DNA from: Caulobacter sp. FWC26
Lineage (GTDB): Bacteria; Pseudomonadota; Alphaproteobacteria; Caulobacterales; Caulobacteraceae
Assembly: GCF_002742645.2 (NCBI RefSeq)
Contig: NZ_CP033875.1
Span: forward strand, 2,148,001 to 2,212,000
Direction of reading: 5' to 3'
Length of the DNA stretch: 64,000 nt
Below the pieces are notes generated by a model. It saw nothing but the letters and a program-made list of their open reading frames with translations. It was not told the DNA's origin and did not search any database. Shown in pieces: positions 26,685-35,745 of the stretch. Position 1 is the first letter of the stretch. Each line of letters starts with the position of its first letter. The position numbers and the translations under genes were made by a program.

Positions 26685-27104
26685 GTGACCGAACGCACCT
26701 TCTCGATCATCAAGCCGGACGCCACCCGTCGCAACCTGACCGGCGCCATCAACGCTGTGATCGAGGCCGCCGGCCTGCGCATCGTCGCTCAGCGTCGCGT
26801 GAAGCTGACCGAAGCCCAAGCCAAGAAGTTCTACGAAGTCCACGCCGAGCGTCCGTTCTACGGCGAACTCGTGGCTCAGATGACCGCCGAGCCGGTCGTC
26901 GTCCAAGTCCTGCAAGGCGACAACGCCGTCGCGAAGTACCGCGAAGTCATGGGCGCCACCAACCCGGCCAACGCCGACGAAGGCACCATCCGCAAGCAGT
27001 TCGCCCTGTCGATCGGTGAAAACTCGGTCCACGGTTCGGACAGCCTGGAGAACGCCGGCATCGAAATCGCCCAGTTCTTCACGGAAGAAGAAATCGTCGG
27101 CTAA
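26685..27104 (+). CDS. ndk: Nucleoside diphosphate kinase
   Basis: A 139-residue enzyme that moves the terminal phosphate between nucleoside triphosphates and diphosphates. It has the N-terminal [10 protein letters not shown] strand and the phospho-histidine His116 in NSVHGSDS, and it matches the family over its full length. The start is GTG at 26685; the frame is open far upstream but that overlaps the divergent ABC-F gene. A promoter-like element and an intrinsic terminator flank it, so it is probably monocistronic. Confidence 0.98.
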   Translation: MTERTFSIIKPDATRRNLTGAINAVIEAAGLRIVAQRRVKLTEAQAKKFYEVHAERPFYGELVAQMTAEPVVVQVLQGDNAVAKYREVMGATNPANADEGTIRKQFALSIGENSVHGSDSLENAGIEIAQFFTEEEIVG

Positions 27105-27134
27105 TCGCTTGCGACTTTTCTGATGACCAGAGGC

Positions 27135-27168
27135 GGCCGGATCGGTGACGATCCGGCCGTTTTCTTTT
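27135..27168 (+). terminator. Rho-independent terminator after ndk
   Basis: GGCCGGATCG (27135-27144) pairs perfectly with 27149-27158 around GTGA, followed by GTTTTCTTTT. Confidence 0.92.
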
Positions 27169-27184
27169 GCGCGGGAGTCGGGAC

Positions 27185-27826
27185 GTGCAGCACTACGGAC
27201 GCGGCGAGGTGGCGTTGGCGGTCACGCTGTCGGGGGTGGCGGGTTATGTCGACGCGATTGGCTTCCTCAAGTTGGGCGGCTTCTTCGTCTCGTTCATGAG
27301 CGGCAACTCCACGCGCCTGGGTGTGGCGCTGGCCACCGCGCATTGGGCCGCGGCGCTGACGGTTTTCGGTCTGGTGACGGCTTTCGTTACGGGCGTGGTG
27401 CTAGGCGCGCTGACCGCGAGAGCCTTTGGAGAAGAGCGGCGTTCGCCGGTGCTGATCCTTGAGGCTACATTGCTGGCCGTCGGAGCGATCCTGCTGGCGC
27501 TGGGCCACGATCGAGCCGGTATCGCTGCGGTCGCCATGGCCATGGGCGCGGAGAACGCTGTCTTTCAACGCAACGGCGATGTGGTGGTCGGATTGACCTA
27601 CATGACCGGCGCCCTGGTGAAGGCCGGGCAGCGCATCGCGGGCGCTCTGGTGGGGCGCGAACCGCGTGATTGGCTGCGTTACGTGCTTCTGTGGACGGGA
27701 CTTGCGTCCGGCGGCGCTCTTGGCGCGCTGGCCTATCTGACCGTTGGCGCGGCTTCGCTTTGGGTGGCTGTGACGATGGTGCTGGGTGGCGCCTTGTGGG
27801 CCGAGCGCCGCTGGCGTTCGGTATAG
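27185..27826 (+). CDS. YoaK/DUF1275 family membrane protein
   Basis: A 213-residue integral membrane protein with about six helices and the family-typical start (VAGYVDAIGFLKLGGFFVSF, then SGNSTRLG). The mid-protein GAENAVFQRNGDVVVGLTYMTGALVK segment is also characteristic. The substrate is unknown; it is usually annotated as a possible transporter. The GTG start at 27185 has a GGGAG ribosome site. An earlier TTG at 27167 falls in the ndk terminator and is rejected. Confidence 0.85.
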   Translation: MQHYGRGEVALAVTLSGVAGYVDAIGFLKLGGFFVSFMSGNSTRLGVALATAHWAAALTVFGLVTAFVTGVVLGALTARAFGEERRSPVLILEATLLAVGAILLALGHDRAGIAAVAMAMGAENAVFQRNGDVVVGLTYMTGALVKAGQRIAGALVGREPRDWLRYVLLWTGLASGGALGALAYLTVGAASLWVAVTMVLGGALWAERRWRSV

Positions 27827-27896
27827 GCGGCAACTCTCGTCGCGTTCAGACGCTCTCTCCTCCGGCGCAACCCGCCAAACGGAGAAGAAGACACCG

Positions 27897-28244
27897 ATGA
27901 GCCTCACCAAAAGCAGCGACATCCTCGGCATGGACCTGACCGGCGAGGGCGGTGGCAAGCTAGGGACAGTTCGCGAGACGTTCATCGACCTTGCGTCGGG
28001 TCAGATCGGCTACGTGATCGTGGAGGCCCCAGGGCTACTGGGTGGTTCGGGCAAGTATCATCCGGTGCCCTGGGCGCTGGTCCGCTTCGATCCTGTCGCC
28101 AAGACCTTCCAGGCCGACATTAGCAAGGAGCAGTTCAAAGGCTCTCCCAGCTATGACCGGACCCAGCTTGCCAATCGGGACTATGCTTGGGACGAGCTTT
28201 CGGAGCGCTATTTTAACGCCGCCAACGCGGACGTTGACCACTAG
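27897..28244 (+). CDS. PRC-barrel domain protein
   Basis: A 115-residue soluble protein with a single PRC-barrel. The first half (SSDILGMDLTGEGGGKLGTV, then DLASGQIGYVIVEA) gives the paired-strand pattern of the fold, and the C-terminal third is acidic and helical. PRC-barrels occur in photosynthetic reaction centres and RimM; stand-alone versions are uncharacterised. A GGAGAAG ribosome site precedes the ATG. It ends tail-to-tail with the DedA gene, sharing a CTAG palindrome as both stops. Confidence 0.8.
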   Translation: MSLTKSSDILGMDLTGEGGGKLGTVRETFIDLASGQIGYVIVEAPGLLGGSGKYHPVPWALVRFDPVAKTFQADISKEQFKGSPSYDRTQLANRDYAWDELSERYFNAANADVDH

Positions 28245-28864
28245 ACGGTCAAGGCGCGGGCCGCCGGACGTCGCATCATCATCCAGCCGGTCGCTACGAC
28301 GATCATCACGGCGACCGCCAGGGGACCCGCGATGCCAGGGTCGAGGTTCAAACGCTGCAGGTTGCTGACCGCCAGGTAGCCCGGGGCCATCAGCGAGACG
28401 ACCCAGATCGGCGCGGTCAGCGCACTGGCGATATGGAAACGCCAAGGCCGCGCGCGGCTCATGCCGGCCAGGATCGGGATCATCGGGCGAACGGGGCCCA
28501 GATACCGAGCCGCGACAATGGCGATCGCGCCATGGCGCCGGGCCAGCAGCTTGGCGCGGGCGAATAGACGGCGGCGACCAGAGAACAGCATGCGCGCGCC
28601 GTTACGGCCGCCAAGGCGGTGGCCGATCATGTAGGAGAGGGCGTCACCCACCGCCGCGCCGGCGCTGCACCACAGCACCGCCTCGACCGGATGCATGACG
28701 CCTTGGGCGACCAAGGCGCCCGCCGCGAGCATCACGCCGACGATCGGGATCAGCACGCCGACGACCAGCAGCGCTTCCAGCAGGGTCAACACGAACAGCA
28801 CGCCCCCCGCCAACAGGCTGTTGTCGGCCGCGAGAGCGAAGGTCTGATTCAGGAAGGCGTCCAT
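28241..28864 (-). CDS. DedA family membrane protein
   Basis: A 207-residue inner-membrane protein of the DedA/SNARE-associated family, some members of which flip lipids such as undecaprenyl phosphate. It has about five helices. The conserved region AGAAVGDALSYMIGHRLG contains the acidic residue typical of the family, and the motif ARYLGPVRPMIPILAGMSR carries the conserved arginines and proline. The lipid substrate is not shown by sequence. Its stop overlaps that of the PRC-barrel gene by four bases. Confidence 0.88.
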   Translation of the reverse strand: MDAFLNQTFALAADNSLLAGGVLFVLTLLEALLVVGVLIPIVGVMLAAGALVAQGVMHPVEAVLWCSAGAAVGDALSYMIGHRLGGRNGARMLFSGRRRLFARAKLLARRHGAIAIVAARYLGPVRPMIPILAGMSRARPWRFHIASALTAPIWVVSLMAPGYLAVSNLQRLNLDPGIAGPLAVAVMIVVATGWMMMRRPAARALTV

Positions 28865-28927
28865 GCCGACAGTATCGTTACCGACTGTGACGAATCTCTG
28901 ACCCAGTGTCGTAAACGCGCGTGAACC

Positions 28928-29524
28928 TTAGTCTTTCGCGGCGCCAAGGCCGCGACAGAAGGTCGCCAGGGTGTCGGCATACAGCCGGTGCTCCTGCGCC
29001 AGCACGCGCGCGGCCAGGGCGTCGGCGTCGTCGTCGGGCAGGATCGGTACGCGAGCCTGACCTAGGATCGGGCCCTCGTCGACGCCTGCCGTGACCAGAT
29101 GGACCGTGCAACCGGCCTCGACCTCGCCGCCTGCTAGCGCGCGGGCGTGGGTGTCCAGACCCGGATAGGCGGGCAGCAGGGAGGGGTGGATGTTCAGCAT
29201 CCGGCCTTCCCAGGCGTCGACCAGGAACGGCGTCAGGATCCGCATGTAGCCGGCCAGGGCGATCACTTCGACCCCGCGCGCACGCAGGGCCGCATCAATG
29301 GCGCGCTCGTGCGCCTCGCGGTCCTTGCCGAACGGCTTCTGGTCGACGCAGAGCGCCTCGACCCCGGCTGCGGCGGCGATCTCCAGGCCCTTGGCGTCCG
29401 GCTTGTTGGCCAGGACGAGGGTGATCTCGAACGGGCAGCCGGGCGCCTGGGCGGCGCGGACCAGGGCTTCCATGTTGGAGCCCCGACCCGAAATCAGGAC
29501 GGCGACCTTAGTCCTGGGGCCCAT
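28928..29524 (-). CDS. purN: Phosphoribosylglycinamide formyltransferase
   Basis: A 198-residue enzyme that transfers a formyl group from 10-formyl-THF to GAR, the third step of purine synthesis. It has the N-terminal LISGRGSNMEAL phosphate-binding loop, LAGYMRILTPF, and NIHPSLLPAYPGLDTH with the catalytic Asn-His. The start at 29524 overlaps the purM stop by one base (TGATG), so translation is coupled. The longer upstream reading overlaps purM and is rejected. Confidence 0.96.
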   Translation of the reverse strand: MGPRTKVAVLISGRGSNMEALVRAAQAPGCPFEITLVLANKPDAKGLEIAAAAGVEALCVDQKPFGKDREAHERAIDAALRARGVEVIALAGYMRILTPFLVDAWEGRMLNIHPSLLPAYPGLDTHARALAGGEVEAGCTVHLVTAGVDEGPILGQARVPILPDDDADALAARVLAQEHRLYADTLATFCRGLGAAKD

Positions 29525-30549
29525 CAGGCCTTGACCAGCTGGCCGCAGATGAAGGCGTCCTCGCCGGCGTTCAGCAGGGCCGCCAACACAGGCTCGGCGT
29601 CGGCTTGCGCCACGATGATGATGAAGCCCACGCCGCAATTGAACGTGCGGCGCATCTCGTGCTCGGTGATCCCGCCGGTCTTGGCCAGCCAGTCGAACAC
29701 GGGTGGCATGGCCCAGCTGTTCCAGTCGAACTCGGCGGCGAGGCCCTCGGCGATGGCGCGCGGCGGGTTCTCGATCAGGCCTCCGCCGGTGATGTGGGCG
29801 CCGCCCTTGACGCGGCCCGACTTCAGCAGCGGCAACAGCGACTTCACATAGATGCGGGTCGGCGCCATCAGGGCTTCGGCGAGGGTCTTGCCGGCCTCAA
29901 AGGGGCAAGGCGCGTCCCAGGCCAGGCCCGAACGCTCAACCACGCGCCGCACCAGCGAATAGCCGTTCGAGTGCGGACCCGAAGACCCCAGACCAATGAT
30001 GATGTCGCCGGCGCGCTGTTGGTCCAGCTTCGGCAGGACCGCGTCACGATTGACCGCACCGACCGAGAAGCCGGCCAGGTCGTACTCCCCGTCGGCGTAC
30101 ATGCCCGGCATTTCGGCGGTCTCGCCGCCCACCAGGGCGGAGCCGGAGATCTTGCAGCCCTCGGCGATGCCGGCGACGACGCTCTTGGCCGTCTCGACGT
30201 CGAGCTTGCCGGTGGCGAAGTAGTCGAGGAACATCAGCGGCTCAGCGCCCTGGGCCAGCAGGTCGTTGACGCACATGGCCACCAGGTCGATGCCCACCGT
30301 GGCGTGCATGCCGGTGTCGATGGCGATCCGCAGCTTGGTGCCGACGCCATCGGTGGTCGTGACCAGCAGCGGATCATCGTAGCCGGCGGCCTTCAGGTCG
30401 AACAAGGCGCCAAAGCCCCCGAGGCTGGCTTCCGCGCCCGGACGACGGGTCGCCTTGGCCAGCGGCTTGATGGCGTCCACCAGGGCGTTGCCCGCATCGA
30501 TGTCGACACCCGCCTGGGCGTAGGTGAGGCCGTTGGGCAGATCGCTCAT
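29524..30549 (-). CDS. purM: Phosphoribosylformylglycinamidine cyclo-ligase (AIR synthetase)
   Basis: A 341-residue ATP-dependent enzyme that closes the imidazole ring to give AIR. It begins [20 protein letters not shown] at 30549 and has the family motifs [21 protein letters not shown] and [14 protein letters not shown], plus the C-terminal [17 protein letters not shown]. It forms a two-gene operon with purN. A 125-bp divergent region separates it from rnd. Confidence 0.96.
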   Translation of the reverse strand: MSDLPNGLTYAQAGVDIDAGNALVDAIKPLAKATRRPGAEASLGGFGALFDLKAAGYDDPLLVTTTDGVGTKLRIAIDTGMHATVGIDLVAMCVNDLLAQGAEPLMFLDYFATGKLDVETAKSVVAGIAEGCKISGSALVGGETAEMPGMYADGEYDLAGFSVGAVNRDAVLPKLDQQRAGDIIIGLGSSGPHSNGYSLVRRVVERSGLAWDAPCPFEAGKTLAEALMAPTRIYVKSLLPLLKSGRVKGGAHITGGGLIENPPRAIAEGLAAEFDWNSWAMPPVFDWLAKTGGITEHEMRRTFNCGVGFIIIVAQADAEPVLAALLNAGEDAFICGQLVKA

Positions 30550-30674
30550 TCGCTCGCTCTGGTCTGTCGGACGGCGATGACGCCGACCGCACTCGCGGAA
30601 AATTTGCCTCCCAGCCACGCTTGGCGCGTCTTGACGCTTGCAGACTCGGGGGTGCGCGAGGCTATTAGCAGCGG

Positions 30675-31844
30675 ATGAAGCCGATCACCACCACCGCCGA
30701 GTTGGCGGCGTTCTGTAATAGCCTTGCGGGCGAGCCTTTCGTCGCCGTGGACACTGAGTTCATGCGCGAGACGACCTATTGGCCGATGCTGTGCTTGATT
30801 CAGGTCGCGTCTCCCACGCATGAAGCCGTCATCGACCCGTTGGCCGACGGCATCGATCTGGAACCGCTGCTGGCCGTGATGCGTGACGAGCGCATCCTGA
30901 AGGTCTTCCACGCAGCGCGTCAGGACGTCGAAATCTTCAACAACCTCAAGGCGATGCCCAAACCGCTGTTCGACACGCAGGTGGCGGGCATGGCGGCCGG
31001 CTTCGGCGAGCAGATCGCTTATGACGCCCTGGTGCGGCAGATGCTGCGGATCGAGATCGACAAGTCGAGCCGCTTCACCGACTGGGCGCGGCGTCCGCTG
31101 ACCGACGCGCAGCTGAGCTACGCCCTGGCCGATGTGACCCACCTGGCCAAGCTGTTCCCGATCCTGCGCGAGCGTCTGGAGACCTCCGGTCGCCTGGCGT
31201 GGGTGGAGGAGGAGATGACCGCCATCTCCGATCCCGCCGCCTATGACGTGGACCCGGAAAAGGCCTGGCGTCGCCTTCGCCCGCGCAAGACGCAGGCCAA
31301 GTATCTCGCGGTGTTCAAGGCCGTCGCCGCCTGGCGCGAGCGCACTGCCCAGAACCGCGACCAGCCGCGCGGCCGAATCCTGAAGGACGAGGCCATCGAC
31401 GAACTGGCCACCCAGGCGCCGACCAGCCTGGAGGCGCTGAACAACCTGCGCGGCGTGCCAAAGGGTTTCGGCGGCAGCAAGTTCGGTCCGGATCTTCTGG
31501 CCGCCATCAAGGCCGCCTTGGCCGATCCTGAGGGTTATGCGCCCGTCGTCGACAAGCCTGGTCCTCCGCCCCCGCAGAACGCCGGCGCCGTGGTCGAGCT
31601 TCTGAAGGTGCTGCTCAAGGCTCGCGCCGAAGAGGCCGGCGTGGCGTCCAAGCTGATCGCCACGGTGTCGGACCTCGAAAAGATCGCCGCCGACGACAAC
31701 GCCGCGACGCCTGCCCTGACCGGTTGGCGGCGCGAGGCCTTCGGCTCCGACGCCTTGAAGATCAAGCGGGGCGAACTGGCGCTGGTGCTGGATGGCGCGC
31801 GCGTGCGCGTGGTCGAGGTGCGTCGCGCCCCCAAGGGCGAATAG
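30675..31844 (+). CDS. rnd: Ribonuclease D
   Basis: A 389-residue 3'-5' exoribonuclease for tRNA and small RNA 3' trimming. The DEDDy exonuclease residues are visible in [26 protein letters not shown] and YALADVTHL, and an HRDC-type helical domain follows (about residues 210-290, [20 protein letters not shown]). The C-terminus carries a second helical region. A strong terminator ends the unit. In several alphaproteobacteria rnd lies near ppk/ppx and hdaA, as here. Confidence 0.94.
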   Translation: MKPITTTAELAAFCNSLAGEPFVAVDTEFMRETTYWPMLCLIQVASPTHEAVIDPLADGIDLEPLLAVMRDERILKVFHAARQDVEIFNNLKAMPKPLFDTQVAGMAAGFGEQIAYDALVRQMLRIEIDKSSRFTDWARRPLTDAQLSYALADVTHLAKLFPILRERLETSGRLAWVEEEMTAISDPAAYDVDPEKAWRRLRPRKTQAKYLAVFKAVAAWRERTAQNRDQPRGRILKDEAIDELATQAPTSLEALNNLRGVPKGFGGSKFGPDLLAAIKAALADPEGYAPVVDKPGPPPPQNAGAVVELLKVLLKARAEEAGVASKLIATVSDLEKIAADDNAATPALTGWRREAFGSDALKIKRGELALVLDGARVRVVEVRRAPKGE

Positions 31845-31900
31845 TTCTCCCCAGATTGCGCCGTTGGGCCTGGTTGGGCCGGGCGCCGAGTCTGCCTAGA

Positions 31901-31949
31901 AGAGGTCGGGTCGTCGGCGTTCAGCGCCGCGATCCGACCTCTTTTTCGT
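31901..31949 (+). terminator. Rho-independent terminator after rnd
   Basis: AGAGGTCGG at 31901 pairs with CCGACCTCT near 31934-31942, with more pairing inside (TCGTCGGCG with CGCCGCGA), followed by TTTTCGTTT. Confidence 0.85.
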
Positions 31950-31952
31950 TTC

Positions 31953-33260
31953 ATGAGTAGACGCGTGTTGGATACCGGCGAGCAGAGCGACTGGGAGCGG
32001 CGGCGGCGCTTGAAGTGGCTGGCCTTCGGCGGGGCTGGTCTGGTTCTGGCCGGTCTGGCGACCTTCCCGTTTCTCAAGGACGCCGCGCCGAAGATCCTTC
32101 CGGCGCCATTGTCCCAGGCCGTTGCGCCGATCCCGGAGCGCCCAGCGGACTGGCATGGCCGGATCGACTACCGCGCGATCGATGCTCGCCTCAGAGCGAT
32201 GATGACTGATCGTTCGATGCAGGGGCTGGCGGTCGCGATCGTCGAGGACGGGCGGCTCGCCTTCGTTCACGGCTATGGCTACACCGCCGCCGACAACGCC
32301 CAGCGCGTGGATGCGCGGACGGTGTTTCGCTGGGCGTCTCTGTCGAAGACAATCGCGGGGACACTGACGGCCCGGTTGGCCGCCGACGGCGCGCTGTCGT
32401 TGCAAGACCCGCTGTCGGTCTTCAACACAAGCCTGCGCCTGCCTGGCGACGCCCAGGTCGGGCTGACTCTGGAGCAACTGCTCTCCCAGCGCACCGGCCT
32501 TGGTCGCAACGCCTATGACGGACGACTGGAAGACGGCGAAGACCCGACGGTCATCCGGGGTTCGTTCGCGACGCTGAAGCCTGTGTGTCCGCCCGCGACC
32601 TGCCACACCTATCAGAACATCGCCTACGACACGATTTCGGAGGTGATCCGCGCGCGCACGGGCCTAGACTATGGCGAAGCGGTCAAGCGCCGCTTGTTCG
32701 AGCCTCTGGGCATGAAGAGCGCGACGTTCGGGGCGGCGGGGCTGAAGGCGTCGGCCAATTGGGCCCATCCGTCACGCCATGGGCGAGCCTTGCCGTTCTC
32801 GGAGGCCTACTACCACGTGCCCGCAGCGGCGGGAGTGAACTCGGACATCGTGGACTTGGCGATCTGGATGCAGGCCCAGATGGGGCTGCGGGGCGACGTC
32901 CTGTCGAGGGATGTGCTGAGTGAGGTTCAGAGGTCGCGTGTCGGCACCGGGCGGCCCTATGGTCGCCTCAACATCGCGCGAGAGCTGAAGCAGCCAGGCT
33001 ATGGCCTGGGGATGCGCAGTTTCACCTACAAGGGCCATGACCTTGTCGGGCATAGCGGCGGTGTGGCGGGTTATCGCTCGACCATGATGTTCGACCCGGC
33101 GACGCGGACTGGCATCGTGATGCTGTGGAACAGCGACGCCAACCTGCCATTCCGATACCAGGCCGAGTTCTTCGACCGCGTCTATGGCCAGCCGTTCACC
33201 GACTTCCTAGAGCTCGAACGGGGAGACCCGATCACGAGCGGCGCGGAACTGGCGGACTGA
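31953..33260 (+). CDS. Membrane-anchored serine hydrolase (class C beta-lactamase / penicillin-binding fold)
   Basis: A 435-residue protein with a charged cytoplasmic start, one membrane helix (about 22-42) and an extracytoplasmic beta-lactamase-family domain. The three active-site motifs are present: SxxK as Ser129-Lys132 in WASLSKT, YxN as TYQN, and HSGG near the C-terminus. Such proteins range from D-Ala carboxypeptidases to esterases; the substrate is unknown. The ATG at 31953 follows the U-run of the rnd terminator directly and has no Shine-Dalgarno, so it may start within the message from another TSS or be leaderless; TTG at 31968 is an alternative. Confidence 0.87.
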   Translation: MSRRVLDTGEQSDWERRRRLKWLAFGGAGLVLAGLATFPFLKDAAPKILPAPLSQAVAPIPERPADWHGRIDYRAIDARLRAMMTDRSMQGLAVAIVEDGRLAFVHGYGYTAADNAQRVDARTVFRWASLSKTIAGTLTARLAADGALSLQDPLSVFNTSLRLPGDAQVGLTLEQLLSQRTGLGRNAYDGRLEDGEDPTVIRGSFATLKPVCPPATCHTYQNIAYDTISEVIRARTGLDYGEAVKRRLFEPLGMKSATFGAAGLKASANWAHPSRHGRALPFSEAYYHVPAAAGVNSDIVDLAIWMQAQMGLRGDVLSRDVLSEVQRSRVGTGRPYGRLNIARELKQPGYGLGMRSFTYKGHDLVGHSGGVAGYRSTMMFDPATRTGIVMLWNSDANLPFRYQAEFFDRVYGQPFTDFLELERGDPITSGAELAD

Positions 33261-33268
33261 TCCAGCTC

Positions 33269-33306
33269 GAGCATTGCTCCGATCTGTCTGGATTGGAGAA
33301 ATGCTC
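33269..33306. repeat. Imperfect 12-bp palindrome between convergent genes
   Basis: GAGCATTGCTCC (33269-33280) pairs with GGAGAAATGCTC (33295-33306) with one mismatch and a 14-base loop. No U-run is present. It resembles short dispersed palindromes seen in alphaproteobacteria and may act as a convergent 3' end. Confidence 0.5.
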
Positions 33307-33332
33307 TAGACGCGGTCAGAAGCTGGTGGCGT

Positions 33333-33599
33333 TCAGTGGGCGAACTGCGCCAGGGCGCCGCCGGCGGCAAGACCCAAGGCGCAGAAGACGCCTAGGTGGA
33401 AGACGATCCCGATCGCCACGGTGCGGCGAACCGACCAGCTGGTTTCCTGGGCGAAGACGCGGCCCAGTTCCGATTGCAGGGTGCGGGCGGCGCTGGTGAC
33501 CGGCGCGTCGTGGTCATTGGCGACACGCAGTTCCAGGCGCTTGCGAGCGGCAGGAGCCGGAGCGATCGCGTCGAGATAGTCGAACTTACGCTGCAACAT
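33333..33599 (-). CDS. Small single-pass membrane protein, 88 residues
   Basis: I recognise no family. The start at 33599 has a perfect GGAGG site 6 bases upstream, which decides against the longer reading. The N-terminal ~60 residues are charged (MLQRKFDYLDAI, then APAARKRLELRVANDHDAPV). One membrane helix lies near the C-terminus (TVAIGIVFHLGVFCALGLAA), giving a tail-anchored look. It sits alone between a serine hydrolase gene and ppx, convergent with the former. Confidence 0.7.
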   Translation of the reverse strand: MLQRKFDYLDAIAPAPAARKRLELRVANDHDAPVTSAARTLQSELGRVFAQETSWSVRRTVAIGIVFHLGVFCALGLAAGGALAQFAH

Positions 33600-33760
33600 C
33601 ACTGACCTCCACATTTGTTGTTGAGGGCAGGTTGTGCGAGGTAGGGCTAACAAATCGTGCTCTTTCCGCACGTTTCAGCCGTCTCAAAAGCTCATCTCCC
33701 CCGTAATGGGGAAATTCATCTGCAGTTAAGTATGATCTATACTTGTGTTGTAGACGGAGA

Positions 33761-35260
33761 TTAAGCGGCGATAATCTTTGTCTTCAGGCCAAGGTGCTGA
33801 GCGGCGGTGTTGGCGCGCTTATTGGTCTGTTCACCAAGAAGTAGATCGGCAAAGCCAGGCTCGGCAGCCAGGATCAGATGGCTCTTGTCGAGGCTGAGGG
33901 TCGAGCGCGCCAGAAGGCTGGGGCTCCGGCCCGACAGATCGCACGCCAATCGGATCGTGGCGCCGAGCGCGCGGGCGCGCTTCAACTGCGCCGGGCTCAG
34001 CAGGCGCTCCAGCGTCTCGAGTTCCGGCGGATGGAAGTTGGTCGCATGGCGCGCGTGGGCGGCCGTGGCCAGGAAACACCGCTCGGCATGACCCTGACCC
34101 GCGATCGGCGCGCGCAGCACCTGTTCGAAGACGAGGTCCGCCCGATGGTCGGGGTGCAGGCGAACGCCCATGTCGGCCAGGCGGCAGGCCGCTGAGATCA
34201 AGATCGGGTCCCGGTCGCCGAACAGGGGCGGCAGGTCGGCGAAGGCGGGCGAGATCCAGGCGTCCAGCGCCGGTCCCAACTCGTCGGCGACGCCTTGACG
34301 GTGGCCCAGCGCACCGCAGCCTTCGATCAGGGGGTCCAGTCCGCGAACGCGCGGCGGCATGGCCTCGAACAGCAGGCCTTCGCGCACGCCATAGGCCGAG
34401 ATCTCGATCCGCTTCAGGTGAAGCTGTTCGATCAGCGTCTCCAGGACGATCGCGGCGTAGGGCAGGGTCTCCGAGCGCTTCTTGCTCATGCCCTCGATCC
34501 GCTCCAGCGAGCTCTTGGACTGGTGGGCGACCAAGCGGGCGGCCTCGAGCGCCTCGGCGGCCGTGATCTCGTACTGATGGACGACGTGCAGCGGATAGCC
34601 CGACAAGCGCATGTGCAGCAGGGCCAGATTGCGCCAGGCCCCGCCCACGGCGTGGAAGGTCTCGGTCCGGAAGTCAGCCGCGACGGGAAGCAGCCGGTCT
34701 TGGGCCAGGCGTCGCACGCGGTCGGGGTCAAAGCCGTTGGCGGTTCCCGCCGGACCGGCCAGGCTGAACGGCCCCAGCGGCAGGGTGACGCCCCGGCCCG
34801 CGCCCGTGCTCGACAGGTGGACGAGCTCGAGGCTCGCGCCGCCCAGATCGCCCACCACGCCGGTGGCGTTCGGGGCGCCCGCCAGCACGCCCACGGCGGC
34901 GTAGTGCGCCTCTTCCTCGCCGGAGAGGACCCGGACCTTGAAGCCGGTCTCCTCGCGGACGCGGGCGATGAAGTCCGGACCGTCTTCGGCGTCGCGGGCC
35001 GCAGCGGTGGCGACGACGAACGTCTCGGCCGGTGTCACCGCTTCCAGCACGGCCCGGAAGCGCTTCAGGGCCTGCAGGGTCTGGATGACGCCTTCGGGCG
35101 ACAGGCGGCCAGTCTTTGAGAGGTCGCGGCCAAGGCCGGCCAGCACCTTCTCGTTGAACACGGTCCAGATGGCGCGGCCTTCCAGTCGGTACACCACCAG
35201 GCGGACCGAGTTCGAGCCGATATCGATGACAGCCGCGTCGCGCGGGGCCTGGAAGGGCAT
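33761..35260 (-). CDS. ppx: Exopolyphosphatase (Ppx/GppA family)
   Basis: A 499-residue phosphatase that should release phosphate from polyphosphate ends or hydrolyse pppGpp. It has the ASKHA-fold phosphate loop DIGSNSVRLVVYRL at the start, the catalytic-Glu region SGEEEAHYAAVGVL, and VGDLGGASLELVHL as the second phosphate loop. The C-terminal ~180 residues form an all-helical HD-like extension. An AAAGGA ribosome site precedes the ATG. It follows ppk and a small lipoprotein gene, placing synthesis and breakdown of polyphosphate together. Confidence 0.92.
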   Translation of the reverse strand: MPFQAPRDAAVIDIGSNSVRLVVYRLEGRAIWTVFNEKVLAGLGRDLSKTGRLSPEGVIQTLQALKRFRAVLEAVTPAETFVVATAAARDAEDGPDFIARVREETGFKVRVLSGEEEAHYAAVGVLAGAPNATGVVGDLGGASLELVHLSSTGAGRGVTLPLGPFSLAGPAGTANGFDPDRVRRLAQDRLLPVAADFRTETFHAVGGAWRNLALLHMRLSGYPLHVVHQYEITAAEALEAARLVAHQSKSSLERIEGMSKKRSETLPYAAIVLETLIEQLHLKRIEISAYGVREGLLFEAMPPRVRGLDPLIEGCGALGHRQGVADELGPALDAWISPAFADLPPLFGDRDPILISAACRLADMGVRLHPDHRADLVFEQVLRAPIAGQGHAERCFLATAAHARHATNFHPPELETLERLLSPAQLKRARALGATIRLACDLSGRSPSLLARSTLSLDKSHLILAAEPGFADLLLGEQTNKRANTAAQHLGLKTKIIAA

Positions 35261-35349
35261 GGGCGTCCTTTAGCCTATTCCCGGCGTCGGGAAAGCGGGA
35301 CCAAGGGTCTCTGGTCGATTTTCCATGGGGATGAACGCGCGGAGGCCGT

Positions 35350-35745
35350 TTAGCGGTTGATCCGGCAGGCCACGGTGCGCCAGCCATCAGCTTCGCGCCG
35401 GTGGTAGCAGGTGCCGTAGGCGACCTGGTGGCCGTCGGCGCGGGGGCCGCCCTTGGTCAGGGCCCACGGGGCGGGCCCCAGCAGCAGCATGTCGGTGGTC
35501 TGAGCGCTGGGACCGCAGGGACCCCACCAGCGCACGCCATAGCCGCCGGCGATCCCGGGACCGTAGACCTCGGCCGTCGCCTGGGCGGCTTTCTCCACGC
35601 CCGGCGGCGGCGCGCCGAAGCGGTCGAAGCCGGGGCGGGCGGGCAGGGCCTGGATCGCGCAGATGTCAGCCCGCCGCTCGCCCTTGGGCGCGCAGGCGGT
35701 CAGAGCCGGCAGCAGGGCCATGACGACGAGGGCGGCGCGCCTCAC
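35350..35745 (-). CDS. Small lipoprotein between ppk and ppx
   Basis: A 131-residue lipoprotein. The signal peptide [18 protein letters not shown] ends at a lipobox (LTAC, Cys18). The mature part has Cys residues and a repeated GxGW/Y pattern ([19 protein letters not shown], then [13 protein letters not shown]). I know no named family. The GTG start overlaps the ppk stop (GTGA), so it is coupled to ppk and may have an envelope role linked to phosphate or polyphosphate physiology; that link is inference from position only. Confidence 0.75.
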   Translation of the reverse strand: MRRAALVVMALLPALTACAPKGERRADICAIQALPARPGFDRFGAPPPGVEKAAQATAEVYGPGIAGGYGVRWWGPCGPSAQTTDMLLLGPAPWALTKGGPRADGHQVAYGTCYHRREADGWRTVACRINR

